Of a DNA stretch of 64,000 nt, positions 9,901-17,304 are shown piece by piece (the stretch's first letter is position 1; the number at the start of each line of letters is the position of its first letter). A program made the position numbers and the translations under genes. Source of the DNA: Parvularcula sp039818345 (lineage in GTDB: Bacteria > Pseudomonadota > Alphaproteobacteria > Caulobacterales > Parvularculaceae); NCBI GenBank assembly GCA_039818345.1, contig JBCBUC010000006.1, positions 66,167 to 130,166 of the forward strand, read 5' to 3'. The notes beneath the pieces were generated by a model. That model was not told the origin of the DNA. It did no database searches and was given only the letters and a program-made list of their open reading frames with translations.

Positions 9901-10622
9901 GATACATCCAAAAGGCAATTGTCGGCGGGCATAAAGTCTATCTCCATACCGGCGAGTTCGAAGACGGCGAACTCGGAGAGATCTTTGTTGATATGCACAA
10001 AGAGGGTGCGGCTTTCCGCTCTCTGATGAACAATTTTGCTATCGCGATCTCTTTGGGCCTTCAATACGGCGTGCCGCTCGAAGAATTTGTCGATGCCTAT
10101 CTTTTCACCCGGTTTGAGCCAGCGGGCCCGGTCCAGGGCAACGACCGTATCAAGAACGGAACATCGATCTTGGATTATATCTTCCGTGAGCTGGCTATCA
10201 GCTATCTCGGGCGATCAGATCTTGGCCATGTACCGGACGGTGACGGCACGTTTGACCTTGGCGGCGGCGTCAAGGCAGAGGGCGTGCGCGAGGAAGCGCA
10301 ACGCTATATCTCTAAGGGGCTGACTCGTTCCTCGACCATGGACAATTTGGTCGTGTTGCGCGGCGGCGACTTCGATCGCATGCGTCCTAACGAAGAGGAA
10401 GCTGAACCCGAACCACTGAACGATGATGTGCCACCGGCCCCCAGTGTTTCTTCCGTTCAGGGCGGTTTAACCCTGGCGAGTGACAGAGACAACAATCGCG
10501 ACGAGGCTCGACTTAAGGGCTATGAGGGCGATGCCTGTCCGGAATGTGGGCAGTTCACCCTGGTTCGTAATGGAACGTGCTTGCGCTGTGATAGCTGCGG
10601 CGCGACGACGGGATGCAGTTAA
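6957..10622 (+). CDS. nrdJ: Vitamin B12-dependent ribonucleotide reductase (class II)
   Basis: Reduces ribonucleotides to deoxyribonucleotides using adenosylcobalamin as radical source, independent of oxygen. 1221 residues, normal for the long alphaproteobacterial NrdJ. Key residues are seen: C212 in HACF, the catalytic triplet N485-P-C487-S-E489, and C498 in ACNLASVNL, the likely redox partner of C212. After the barrel comes a TSCPD-type domain (LPDRRKGYIQKA...DMHKEGAAFRSLMNNFA) and a C-terminal zinc ribbon with two CxxC pairs (CPEC, CDSC). Start is a GTG at 6957 with GGGAGAGG upstream; a later start would remove little. No cobalamin riboswitch is visible in the short leader. No intein is present. 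Confidence 0.95.
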   Translation: MTVARSSWFQGLFASPRLPSSGKTSESIEREHAVRIDPHFSLLPGINYDVRTIETDNGSLDVSVPSEFSQLASEILARKYMRRAGVPSATVRLHDDAVPESLQRSVPAEGASFGCELDARATFDRVAGSWAYHGLKQGLFKSWSDAVLFRDECFAMLERQIVAPNSPQWFSTGLSWAYGISAPGSGHFRFDETSRTVVEVEDVYAYPQPHACFIQSVQDTLVGEGGVFDLITREAKLFKFGSGSGSNFSALRSAGEPLSAGGTTSGLISFLKVADTAAGAIKSGGTTRRAAKMVVLDLDHPDIEEFVSWKRQEEEKVACLAAGSVVIERHLRKITAATREAPDATRFDLRGNDRLRRAVNAAKRDGVPSGLIDRCLRMLAETEDTPNIPIFSVDWDSEAYRTVSGQNANLSVRVTDAFLDAVRDDAEWPLRRRVDGVVTKTVSATELWREIGDAAWAAADPGVQFHDTINEWHTCPADGDILASNPCSEYMFLDDTACNLASVNLSAFLRDDGSFDTAGLAAASRLLTIALEISVGMASYPSAQIAERSYRYRTLGLGFANLGGLLMSSGVAYDSDEGRAVAGAVTALMTGVGYQTSAEMASRVGPYDRYQPNKDAALRVLRNHGAAIGLGSFEGLTIEPRSLRCADVPFEGLGEAAEHAMAVAVTKAEAHGLRNAQISAIAPTGTIGLLMDCDTTGIEPDYALVKFKQMVGGQTVKIINRSVPGALQRLGYSDREVKDITLYAVGRATLDGAPGVSLDGLREEGFGEKQIDAIEAALKTAFDITYVFTREVLGESFLRGSLGFSEEQMEQSGYRTLRDLGFSDEDVHKANLYCCGTMTVEGAPHIKPEHLAVFDCAAPCGRVGTRALSVSAHIDMMAAVQPFVSGAISKTVNLPASATADDCLTAYQAAHAKGLKAVALYRDGSKLSQPLSSALGAQGDDDFGELGDLPSGERAKVYAERVVEKIVERTPGRRRLPDRRKGYIQKAIVGGHKVYLHTGEFEDGELGEIFVDMHKEGAAFRSLMNNFAIAISLGLQYGVPLEEFVDAYLFTRFEPAGPVQGNDRIKNGTSILDYIFRELAISYLGRSDLGHVPDGDGTFDLGGGVKAEGVREEAQRYISKGLTRSSTMDNLVVLRGGDFDRMRPNEEEAEPEPLNDDVPPAPSVSSVQGGLTLASDRDNNRDEARLKGYEGDACPECGQFTLVRNGTCLRCDSCGATTGCS

Positions 10623-10632
10623 GGAGAGCTCA

Positions 10633-11001
10633 ATGCTAGCTTATGTGACGATTGGAACGAATGACCTCGACAAGGCGCGAGAATTTTACAGTGCGCTGAT
10701 GAGTAAGCTCAAGGCCAAACCCGTTATTGAGAACGAGCGGTCGACCATTTGGAGCAAAGGGCCAGGTCAGCCCATGATTATGCTCTGTACACCAGCAGAT
10801 GGACAGGCGGCGACCTTTGGTAATGGAACGATGTTCACCCTGCAATGTGAAAGCAAGGAGAGCGTTGACGAGCTTTACGCGTTGATGCTTGAGCTTGGTG
10901 GGAAGAGCGAGGGGGAGCCGGGCATCAGAGCTGAGCGGTTTTACCTCGCCTATGCCCGCGACCTCGATGGCAACAAACTGGCGTTTTTCGCGCCAGCCTA
11001 A
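10633..11001 (+). CDS. VOC/glyoxalase-fold protein
   Basis: 122-residue single-domain member of the vicinal oxygen chelate superfamily, shown by VTIGTNDLDKAREFYSALM at the start and ARDLDGNKLAFFAP at the end. Such proteins are mostly dioxygenases, lyases or resistance proteins; the usual metal ligands are incomplete here, so a catalytic role is uncertain. It starts ten bases after nrdJ with GGAGAGCTCA before the ATG at 10633, so it is probably transcribed with nrdJ. A strong terminator follows. Confidence 0.8.
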   Translation: MLAYVTIGTNDLDKAREFYSALMSKLKAKPVIENERSTIWSKGPGQPMIMLCTPADGQAATFGNGTMFTLQCESKESVDELYALMLELGGKSEGEPGIRAERFYLAYARDLDGNKLAFFAPA

Positions 11002-11026
11002 CCGATCCCAAATGCGGCCAACAAAA

Positions 11027-11053
11027 AACCCCGCCGGTCAGACCGGCGGGGTT
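11027..11053. terminator. Bidirectional intrinsic terminator
   Basis: AACCCCGCCGGT and ACCGGCGGGGTT form a 12-bp perfect stem with a three-base loop, preceded by A6 and followed by TTCTTGTT. It lies between the convergent nrdJ-VOC pair and a TonB receptor gene and can serve both. Confidence 0.85.
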
Positions 11054-11075
11054 CTTGTTGCGCTGGCCCCTAGAC

Positions 11076-13724
11076 TTAGAAGCGCTTCCGTGCCGTCACA
11101 CCCCAGGTGCGCGGTGCGTTCGGGTAAGCCGACACCGTTGACTGAAGTGTCGTTGGGAAGCCCGAGGTGTAGTACTCGTCTTCGTTGATGTTCCGACCCC
11201 AGATGAGGAGCTCAACACCATTATCGAAGTTGACACCCACCGATGCATTCAGCGTACCGACTTCGCGCTCCACTTCCGGCGCCACGTTTTCAAGCAGGCG
11301 AACAGCCGTTTCGTACTGGTAGTCCATACGAATGAAGGCTTCACCCATCGAGAAGTCGCGGCGGTAGTCAAAGGCGAACGAGCCCGAGAATGGCGAGATA
11401 CCGGCAACTTCTTCACCGGAAAGGTCTGCCACGCCGTCTTGGACACCATCAGCAAGGTCGCGATCGCTACCACTAACAACCGGTGCACCTTCAAACTCTT
11501 CGTACTCTGCGTCGATCCACAGACCCGAGATGTTGAAGGTCAGGCCAGGGATCATCGGTGGTGCGATGATTGTGTCAAATTCGACACCCTGTGCAGACTG
11601 CTCACCAGCGTTGGCGAGAACGAAGCCCGTGCCTTGGAAGGTCGATGACTGGAACCCCTCAACCGTCTGGTCGAAGAGAGCGACGTTGAACTGACCCCAA
11701 GAGAACTGGGTCTTGAGACCAAATTCGAGCGTCTTGGTGATTTCCGGATCAGCAAGGCGTGTACCCGCGTACTGACCGAGGGCAACCGCAGTGTTGAGCG
11801 CCTGGGTCGTACCCGGGATTGCCGTGTCAGCGGCCAGCTCATTAGATGCTGTCAATGCACCGATGTCACTCGCGAACGGACGGGTGTCTGGCGTCAGGTT
11901 CCACGACGAAGCTTTAAAGCCGCGTGCGTAGGAGACGTAGACATTGGTCCGGTCGGTCGCGTCGTAAGCGAGGCGAAGGGTATAAGGCCAGTCATTGTCG
12001 ACTGACTCACCATCTTCCACTGAGTTCGGGAACGGGGTGAGTGGGCCGAGTGGCTGGAGACCAGCGAGGAAGAGACCAAGCAGCGGGTTCGCTGATGGAT
12101 CTGTCGACAGTGCTTCACCCTGGGCAACTGCCTGGGCTTGAAGGGCACCAAGTGCTGCTGCATCTGAAGCAATCGATGGGTCCGCTGCCAGGGTTGCTTC
12201 AATGATGCCGCCAGCGATCAGATCAGCACCGATATCGACAAAATCGAGATCGGAGAAGGGGTTGGTCCGCGTGACATTGCTGAAGTCCACCTCTTTGTCG
12301 GCTTGGAAGTAAGCAACACCACCGGTGAAGACGAGCTTGTCGGTGAGGTTGATATCCATCTGGGTGAAGAGCTGGAACTGCGTATCGTCTTGGGTGTTGA
12401 CGAAATCAACGCCGCCGCCGTCTTGGTAGAATGTGTTGCCAATTGCGCCTGCGCCGAGTGTTGGGGCGAAGATCGCTGCTTCCAGACCACCGAGCGTGCC
12501 CTCGAGCGCCGTGTTGGTGAGTGACGCAGGACCGTCGATGAGGAAGTCAACATACCGGCGAGCGTCGACACCGTAGAGACGGTTGTCCGTGTTGGTCAGC
12601 TCTTCGTTGTAATAGAATGCACCGAAAAGATAATTGACCCGGTCATTCCAGTTGCCAACCAAGCGAAGTTCTTGGGTGAACGTTTCAGTGTCGAGGTCAC
12701 GAAGGTTGCTGCCAAGAAGCTCGAGGGTGGTGAAATCACCTTCGTAGTTGTTGACGTCTTCATACTCACGATAGCTCGTGATCGAGCTCAGCGTCATGTT
12801 CGGCGTGATGTCCCAATCAGCATGGAACGACGCACCGTAGTTGTCGATTTCGCTTTGGCTGTTGAGGTCCGTAGCGGTCTCATAGGTGAAACCAAGGTCG
12901 CCGCCAACGGCGCCAAGTGCGTTAACGATGTTCGTGCTGCTCAAGCCAAGATCAACGCCTTCATCGAGCGCCAGCTGCGTACCACAGCAGTTCTCGTCGA
13001 TCTTGTCGTAGTCAGCGATCACGCGGAACTCGAGGTTATCGGTTGGCTGTGCGAGAAGCTGACCGCGGATCGCCCAACGATCACGTTCGTTGAAGTCGTT
13101 GCCTGGGCCGTTGTTCTCGAAATAGCCGTCGCGTTGGTTGATGCTACCAGCGAGTGAGAAGGCGAAGATGTCGTTGATCGGGCCAGTGATGTAGCCCTTG
13201 CCGATCATCTGGTTGTAGTTGCCATAGGTGAATTCACCCACGCCGCTCCACTCATACTCAGGCTTTTTGGTGACAACGCTGACCACACCAGAGGTCGCGT
13301 TCTTGCCGAAAAGGGTCGACTGCGGGCCGCGCAGAACTTCAACCCGCTCAAGGCTGATGAGGTCACTCAGGGCCGAACCGGTCCGCGAGCGGAACACGCC
13401 GTCAATATAAACAGCGACTGAAGGTTCAATACCTGGGTTGTTGGCGCCGTTGCCTTGGCCACGAATAATGAACGTGGTGTTGGACGAACGTTCGAGCTGG
13501 CTGACCCGAAGCGCTGGAACAAGCGATTGCAGATCGATCGCGTCGACGATCTGTGCGTCTTGAACGGTCTCTTCCTGGACCACCGACACAGCAATCGGAA
13601 CTTCTTGCAGGGTTTGCTCACGCTTGGTCGCGGTGACGACGATTTCGTCGATCTGGGCCGCGGCTTGCGCCATAAATGAAGCGCCAACCAGCGCCGTCGT
13701 TACGAAAAAGACGTTTTTGTTCAC
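11076..13724 (-). CDS. TonB-dependent outer-membrane receptor
   Basis: 882-residue receptor with a signal peptide (about 1-24), TonB box IDEIVVTATKR, an N-terminal plug domain (PIAVSVV...VRGQGNGANN... VEVLRGPQSTLFGKNATSG) and a C-terminal barrel ending in aromatic-Arg-Lys-Arg-Phe, the usual outer-membrane signature. Start is a GTG at 13724 after GGGAGGAG. It resembles the large receptors of sphingomonads and Caulobacterales that take up plant-, algal- or lipid-derived molecules; substrate not readable. It is divergent from a MaoC-type hydratase gene, which may hint at an acyl compound, but that is weak. Confidence 0.92.
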   Translation of the reverse strand: MNKNVFFVTTALVGASFMAQAAAQIDEIVVTATKREQTLQEVPIAVSVVQEETVQDAQIVDAIDLQSLVPALRVSQLERSSNTTFIIRGQGNGANNPGIEPSVAVYIDGVFRSRTGSALSDLISLERVEVLRGPQSTLFGKNATSGVVSVVTKKPEYEWSGVGEFTYGNYNQMIGKGYITGPINDIFAFSLAGSINQRDGYFENNGPGNDFNERDRWAIRGQLLAQPTDNLEFRVIADYDKIDENCCGTQLALDEGVDLGLSSTNIVNALGAVGGDLGFTYETATDLNSQSEIDNYGASFHADWDITPNMTLSSITSYREYEDVNNYEGDFTTLELLGSNLRDLDTETFTQELRLVGNWNDRVNYLFGAFYYNEELTNTDNRLYGVDARRYVDFLIDGPASLTNTALEGTLGGLEAAIFAPTLGAGAIGNTFYQDGGGVDFVNTQDDTQFQLFTQMDINLTDKLVFTGGVAYFQADKEVDFSNVTRTNPFSDLDFVDIGADLIAGGIIEATLAADPSIASDAAALGALQAQAVAQGEALSTDPSANPLLGLFLAGLQPLGPLTPFPNSVEDGESVDNDWPYTLRLAYDATDRTNVYVSYARGFKASSWNLTPDTRPFASDIGALTASNELAADTAIPGTTQALNTAVALGQYAGTRLADPEITKTLEFGLKTQFSWGQFNVALFDQTVEGFQSSTFQGTGFVLANAGEQSAQGVEFDTIIAPPMIPGLTFNISGLWIDAEYEEFEGAPVVSGSDRDLADGVQDGVADLSGEEVAGISPFSGSFAFDYRRDFSMGEAFIRMDYQYETAVRLLENVAPEVEREVGTLNASVGVNFDNGVELLIWGRNINEDEYYTSGFPTTLQSTVSAYPNAPRTWGVTARKRF

Positions 13725-13902
13725 CGTCTACTCCTCCCGTGCCCCAGAAGGGGGCTCTCCACTAATGCCTTATAAGGCTCTTTTGTTTCGATCGCCTTGC
13801 CGTTTCCATTGCGCCCCTCCTTCAATGTGGGCGAAGACGAAGACAAATTCGAAAACGATCAGACACGAATAGCGGATTGATGAGAGAGGAAAAGAGTTTC
13901 CA

Positions 13903-14364
13903 ATGAATACAATCACGGTCGATGAACTCATGCGACAAATCGGCAACAGTCGATTAACCTCAAATTGGATCGACGTTGATCAAAAAAGAATCGATCAGTT
14001 CGCCGATGTAACCGAAGATCATCAATTTATTCATGTGGATGAGGAGAAGGCGAAGGCTACTCCCTTCGGCGGAACCATCGCTCATGGGTATTTGACGCTC
14101 TCGCTGCTTTCCAAAATGGGTGAGGGGACGTTGCCAGCGCTCGAAGGCATCCAGGCGGGTGTGAATTACGGCTGCAACAAGCTTCGTTTCATCAACCCCG
14201 TCCGGTCAGGAAAAAGAGTGCGGGGGCATTTCAGCCTGATCGATTATAAATCGCCCAATCCAGGCACGCATGTGATGACTTATAACATCGAAGTCGAAAT
14301 CGAAGGCGAAGACAAACCGGCCCTCGTGACCGAATGGGTCTTCATGCAAATGACGGCAGCCTGA
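13903..14364 (+). CDS. MaoC-family hydratase (enoyl-CoA hydratase 2 type)
   Basis: 153-residue single hot-dog domain protein. The hydratase-2 motif is seen as D-x4-H in EDHQFIHVDEEKAKATPFGGTIAHG, giving the catalytic Asp and His of (R)-specific enoyl-CoA hydratases. Family members hydrate trans-2-enoyl-CoA, often for fatty-acid or polyhydroxyalkanoate metabolism; NodN-like members are of the same size. It is preceded by a GAGAGGAAAAG ribosome site and ends in a stem-loop shared with the convergent oxidoreductase gene. Confidence 0.85.
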   Translation: MNTITVDELMRQIGNSRLTSNWIDVDQKRIDQFADVTEDHQFIHVDEEKAKATPFGGTIAHGYLTLSLLSKMGEGTLPALEGIQAGVNYGCNKLRFINPVRSGKRVRGHFSLIDYKSPNPGTHVMTYNIEVEIEGEDKPALVTEWVFMQMTAA

Positions 14365-14376
14365 AATAACTGTTTT

Positions 14377-14402
14377 GGGCCACGGGCGCCCGCCCGTGGC
14401 CC
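14377..14402. terminator. GC-rich stem-loop between convergent genes
   Basis: GGGCCACGGGC (14377-14387) and GCCCGTGGCCC (14392-14402) form a perfect 11-bp stem with a four-base loop, between two convergent stops. There is no U tract on either side, so it may stop transcription weakly or only protect mRNA 3' ends. Confidence 0.5.
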
Positions 14403-14413
14403 TGTCGCCCGCT

Positions 14414-15409
14414 TTAAGGCATGGTGATCACAACTTTGCCTGTGACCTCGCGGTTTTCGAGCAATTTGAGTGCTTTCGCTCCGTCCTCGAGCGCAAAGCT
14501 CGCGGTGATCCGCGGTTTCACCCGGCCATCGGCCATCATCGCGCCGATATCCGCCATGTTGCTGGCGTGCCCAGCGGGATCTCGCATCACCGCGGCGCCC
14601 CAGAAAACACCCATGATTTGCGAGCTCTTCAGGAGGGTGAGATTGAGTGGCGGGTTCGGAATACCGGCGGGAAATCCGACGACGAGGTAACGACCCTCCC
14701 AAGCCATGGCACGAAGAGCAGGCTCGCAATAAGCGCCGCCGACCGAATCATAAAGCGCATCTGCACCGCCGCCGGTCTTTTCCTTGATCGCGTTCGAAAG
14801 AGCCTTTTGCGAGTCGCGGTCGAGCTCTCGTGGATAGACGATGGTGTCGTCCGCCCCGAGCTCTCGGCAAAAATCTGCCTTCGCGTCTGAACTCACCGCG
14901 GCGACGACTGTTGCGCCCATGGCTTTGCCGAGTTCGATAGCCGCTGACCCGACGCCGCCAGCAGCCCCCAGCACCACGAGACTTTCGCCGCTTTGAAGCT
15001 TCGCGCGGTCCTTGAGCGCGTAATAGCTGGTGCCGTAGGTCATAATAAAACCGGCTGCTTGATCAAAAGGCAGGGCATCCGGAATCGGCATCACGGTCGG
15101 AGCATCGACGCACACATGCGTTGAGTAGCCACCAAACGCACCGGCCGATGCAGCGACCCGCTCACCAACTCTTGATGCATCGACGCCTTCCCCCACGGCT
15201 TCGATCACGCCGGCAATCTCACCGCCCGGCGCAAAAGGGCGTTCAGGTTTGAACTGATAAAGATCCTTGATGATCAGCGTGTCGGGAAAATTGACCCCAG
15301 CGGCATGCACCCGGATCAAGACTTGGCCTTTTTGAGGGGTTGGATCGTCCTGTTCGATGATCTCCAATGTATCTGGCCCACCGGGTGTAACTGACATCAG
15401 TGACTTCAT
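14414..15409 (-). CDS. NADPH:quinone oxidoreductase, zinc-free MDR family
   Basis: 331-residue medium-chain reductase. The NADPH-binding motif GAAGGVGSAAIELGKAMGA is at about residues 145-165, and the family N terminus (ILIRVHAAGVNFPDTLI) is present; the zinc ligands of alcohol dehydrogenases are absent. Members reduce quinones or enones in the cytoplasm, and some act on acyl-CoA-derived substrates. It is divergent from the MFS gene, with 77 bp between the two starts, and convergent with the MaoC-type gene. Confidence 0.85.
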   Translation of the reverse strand: MKSLMSVTPGGPDTLEIIEQDDPTPQKGQVLIRVHAAGVNFPDTLIIKDLYQFKPERPFAPGGEIAGVIEAVGEGVDASRVGERVAASAGAFGGYSTHVCVDAPTVMPIPDALPFDQAAGFIMTYGTSYYALKDRAKLQSGESLVVLGAAGGVGSAAIELGKAMGATVVAAVSSDAKADFCRELGADDTIVYPRELDRDSQKALSNAIKEKTGGGADALYDSVGGAYCEPALRAMAWEGRYLVVGFPAGIPNPPLNLTLLKSSQIMGVFWGAAVMRDPAGHASNMADIGAMMADGRVKPRITASFALEDGAKALKLLENREVTGKVVITMP

Positions 15410-15486
15410 GGCGTTTCTCTCGCTTGCTGTTGTCAGCGAGACTAGGCACGGTCACTCCAAAAACAACACATTGGGAGGCAGCTTAC

Positions 15487-16884
15487 GTGCCAAAGATTCA
15501 AAACCGAGGGGCGATCCTCGCGCTCCTCACGGTCGTTTATGCGTTTAATTTCATCGACCGACAGATCGTTGGCGTCTTGGCTCCTTTTATTCAGGGCGAG
15601 CTTGGCCTGTCAGGAACGCAGATCGGGCTGCTAACCGGCGGTCTGTTCGCGATCTTCTACACCTTTGTTGGCATCCCGATTGCCGGTATCGTTGATAACC
15701 CACGAACGCTGCGGATCGGCGGGTTCAAGATCACCTTCGATCGAGTGACGATTATCGCCTTGAGCCTCGGGACCTGGAGCTTCTTCACCATGGTCACGGG
15801 TTTTGCGAGCGGCTTCGCTGCCTTGGCGGTGCTGAGGATTGGCGTGGCGATTGGCGAAGCCGGGTGCAGCCCGCCAAGCCACGCGCTCATTTCCGACCTC
15901 TATAAGCCGAATGAGCGCGGCAAAGCGCTGGGCACTTATGCGCTAGGTATCCCGTTTGGGATTATGACGGCCTACTTTGTCAACGCGTTCTTCGTTTCAG
16001 GCGGGACCGTCGATTGGCGGACCGCATTTTTGGTTGTTGGGTTTGCTGGCCTGCCGCTCGCCTTCATTGTCAAAGCTGTGATCCCTGAGCCTGAGCGCGG
16101 ACGGATGGACGAGGTCAAAGCCAAGCCCGTGCCTTTCAAAGAGGGCCTGGCGCAGCTTGCGAAGGTTCCAAGCTATTGGACCATGGCCCTCGGTATCGCC
16201 TTCTCGAGCTTTGGGTCCTACTCCGTCTCGGCTTTTCTTATGGGCTACATGGTGGGTGTTCCGAATGAGATGGTCGGCCAATTTGCCGATATCCCGCTCG
16301 TTCCCCTTCTTCTTGGCCTCGGGGTCGGTAACGCGATCTTCTACTCAAGCGGCACCTATCTTGGCGGTGCGATTGCTGACCATTTTGGCAAAAAGAACGT
16401 GGGCGCTTACGCCTTTGTGCCAGGCATCACGACGACGCTGGCGGCTTGCTTTGCCGCGCTTGCCTGGTCGACGGGATCAGCGGTGCTCTTCTTCTCGTCG
16501 ATTTCGCTACATGTCTTTTTCCTCGGCTTTTACCTCGGGCCAAGCTTTTCGGTGGCGCAGAACCTGGCCGGTGTGTCGGTCAGGGCGACGTCGACGGCTG
16601 TCTTCTTCTTTGTCTTGAACCTGATCGCGCTGGGCCTGGGCCCCACGTTCACCGGTTGGCTTTGGGATGTTTTTGCGTCTGACGGGACGCCTAAGATCGA
16701 AGCGCTGCGCATGGCTCTTTATGCGTTATCCGTTCCGTGGGCGTTGGCAGTCATGATGTTCTTCGTGTCGGCGAAACTGCTGCCGCGGGATTGGGCGAAA
16801 ACCCACGGTGAGCAAGGTCTCGATGACGCATCAAAAGTCCCGCTGACCGCAAGCCTTGATGAGGATGCATCCCCTAGTACTTGA
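15487..16884 (+). CDS. MFS transporter, spinster-like family
   Basis: 465-residue inner-membrane transporter with about 12 hydrophobic segments. The family signature is at the start: NFIDRQIVGVLAPFIQ, then G-x-A-I-F-Y in segment 2, and GEAGCSPPSHALISD before segment 5, which are typical of the spinster-like MFS group common in sphingomonads and Caulobacterales. I placed the start at the GTG at 15487 because GGGAGG lies nine bases upstream; the frame is open to 15400 but overlaps the divergent gene. Substrate unknown. Confidence 0.83.
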   Translation: MPKIQNRGAILALLTVVYAFNFIDRQIVGVLAPFIQGELGLSGTQIGLLTGGLFAIFYTFVGIPIAGIVDNPRTLRIGGFKITFDRVTIIALSLGTWSFFTMVTGFASGFAALAVLRIGVAIGEAGCSPPSHALISDLYKPNERGKALGTYALGIPFGIMTAYFVNAFFVSGGTVDWRTAFLVVGFAGLPLAFIVKAVIPEPERGRMDEVKAKPVPFKEGLAQLAKVPSYWTMALGIAFSSFGSYSVSAFLMGYMVGVPNEMVGQFADIPLVPLLLGLGVGNAIFYSSGTYLGGAIADHFGKKNVGAYAFVPGITTTLAACFAALAWSTGSAVLFFSSISLHVFFLGFYLGPSFSVAQNLAGVSVRATSTAVFFFVLNLIALGLGPTFTGWLWDVFASDGTPKIEALRMALYALSVPWALAVMMFFVSAKLLPRDWAKTHGEQGLDDASKVPLTASLDEDASPST

Positions 16885-16915
16885 TATTGAGAATGAATAT
16901 CAATACATCGGAGTT

Positions 16916-17167
16916 ATGCGCTCTCTCTTCAAAACGTCGACCTATGCGGCCATGCACTTTGTTGTCGCTTTCACCGTGGCCTTCGCACTCACCCGCAGTG
17001 TCGCGGCAGCGGCGGCGATAGGGGTGGTCGAGCCGCTGATCCAAACCGTTGCCTACGCTCTTCACGAGCGGGTTTGGGAACGCGGCGGCCGCGGTTCGGG
17101 AAAAACAGTTGGCATGTGGAGAGCTTTTCGGGCCAACTTGACGGACAAGTTAACAGAAGCGGGATAG
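16916..17167 (+). CDS. DUF2061 small membrane protein
   Basis: 83-residue protein with two hydrophobic segments (AAMHFVVAFTVAFAL and AAAAAIGVVEPLIQTVAYALHE) and the HERVW signature of DUF2061 proteins. Function of the family is unknown. The ATG at 16916 has CGGAG nearby; an upstream in-frame ATG at 16856 would overlap the MFS gene. It precedes lon by about 140 bp. Confidence 0.75.
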   Translation: MRSLFKTSTYAAMHFVVAFTVAFALTRSVAAAAAIGVVEPLIQTVAYALHERVWERGGRGSGKTVGMWRAFRANLTDKLTEAG

Positions 17168-17171
17168 GTTG

Positions 17172-17202
17172 CCCTTGCAACAATGCCGCGCGTTCCCGAC
17201 AT
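17172..17202 (+). promoter_or_regulatory. Candidate heat-shock (sigma-32) promoter of lon
   Basis: CCCTTGCAA at 17172-17180, then 14 bases, then CCCGACAT at 17195-17202. This closely matches the RpoH consensus (CTTGAAA, 11-16 bases, CCCCATNT) and lies about 100 bases before the lon start. lon is a known heat-shock gene in many bacteria, so the location fits. Confidence 0.55.
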
Positions 17203-17304
17203 GCCCTCAGCTGTCGCGCGTCCTAAGTCTATTTTCGCGGCAGTGGCGGGGCCCGTGCCGACCATCGGGCGGATCTCCGCCGGACACTGCCGAAAGGAGT
17301 TCCC

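Noticed and set aside
13725..13902. Cobalamin or TPP riboswitch before the first TonB receptor
   Set aside because: No conserved box of either class is visible in the 178 bp gap.
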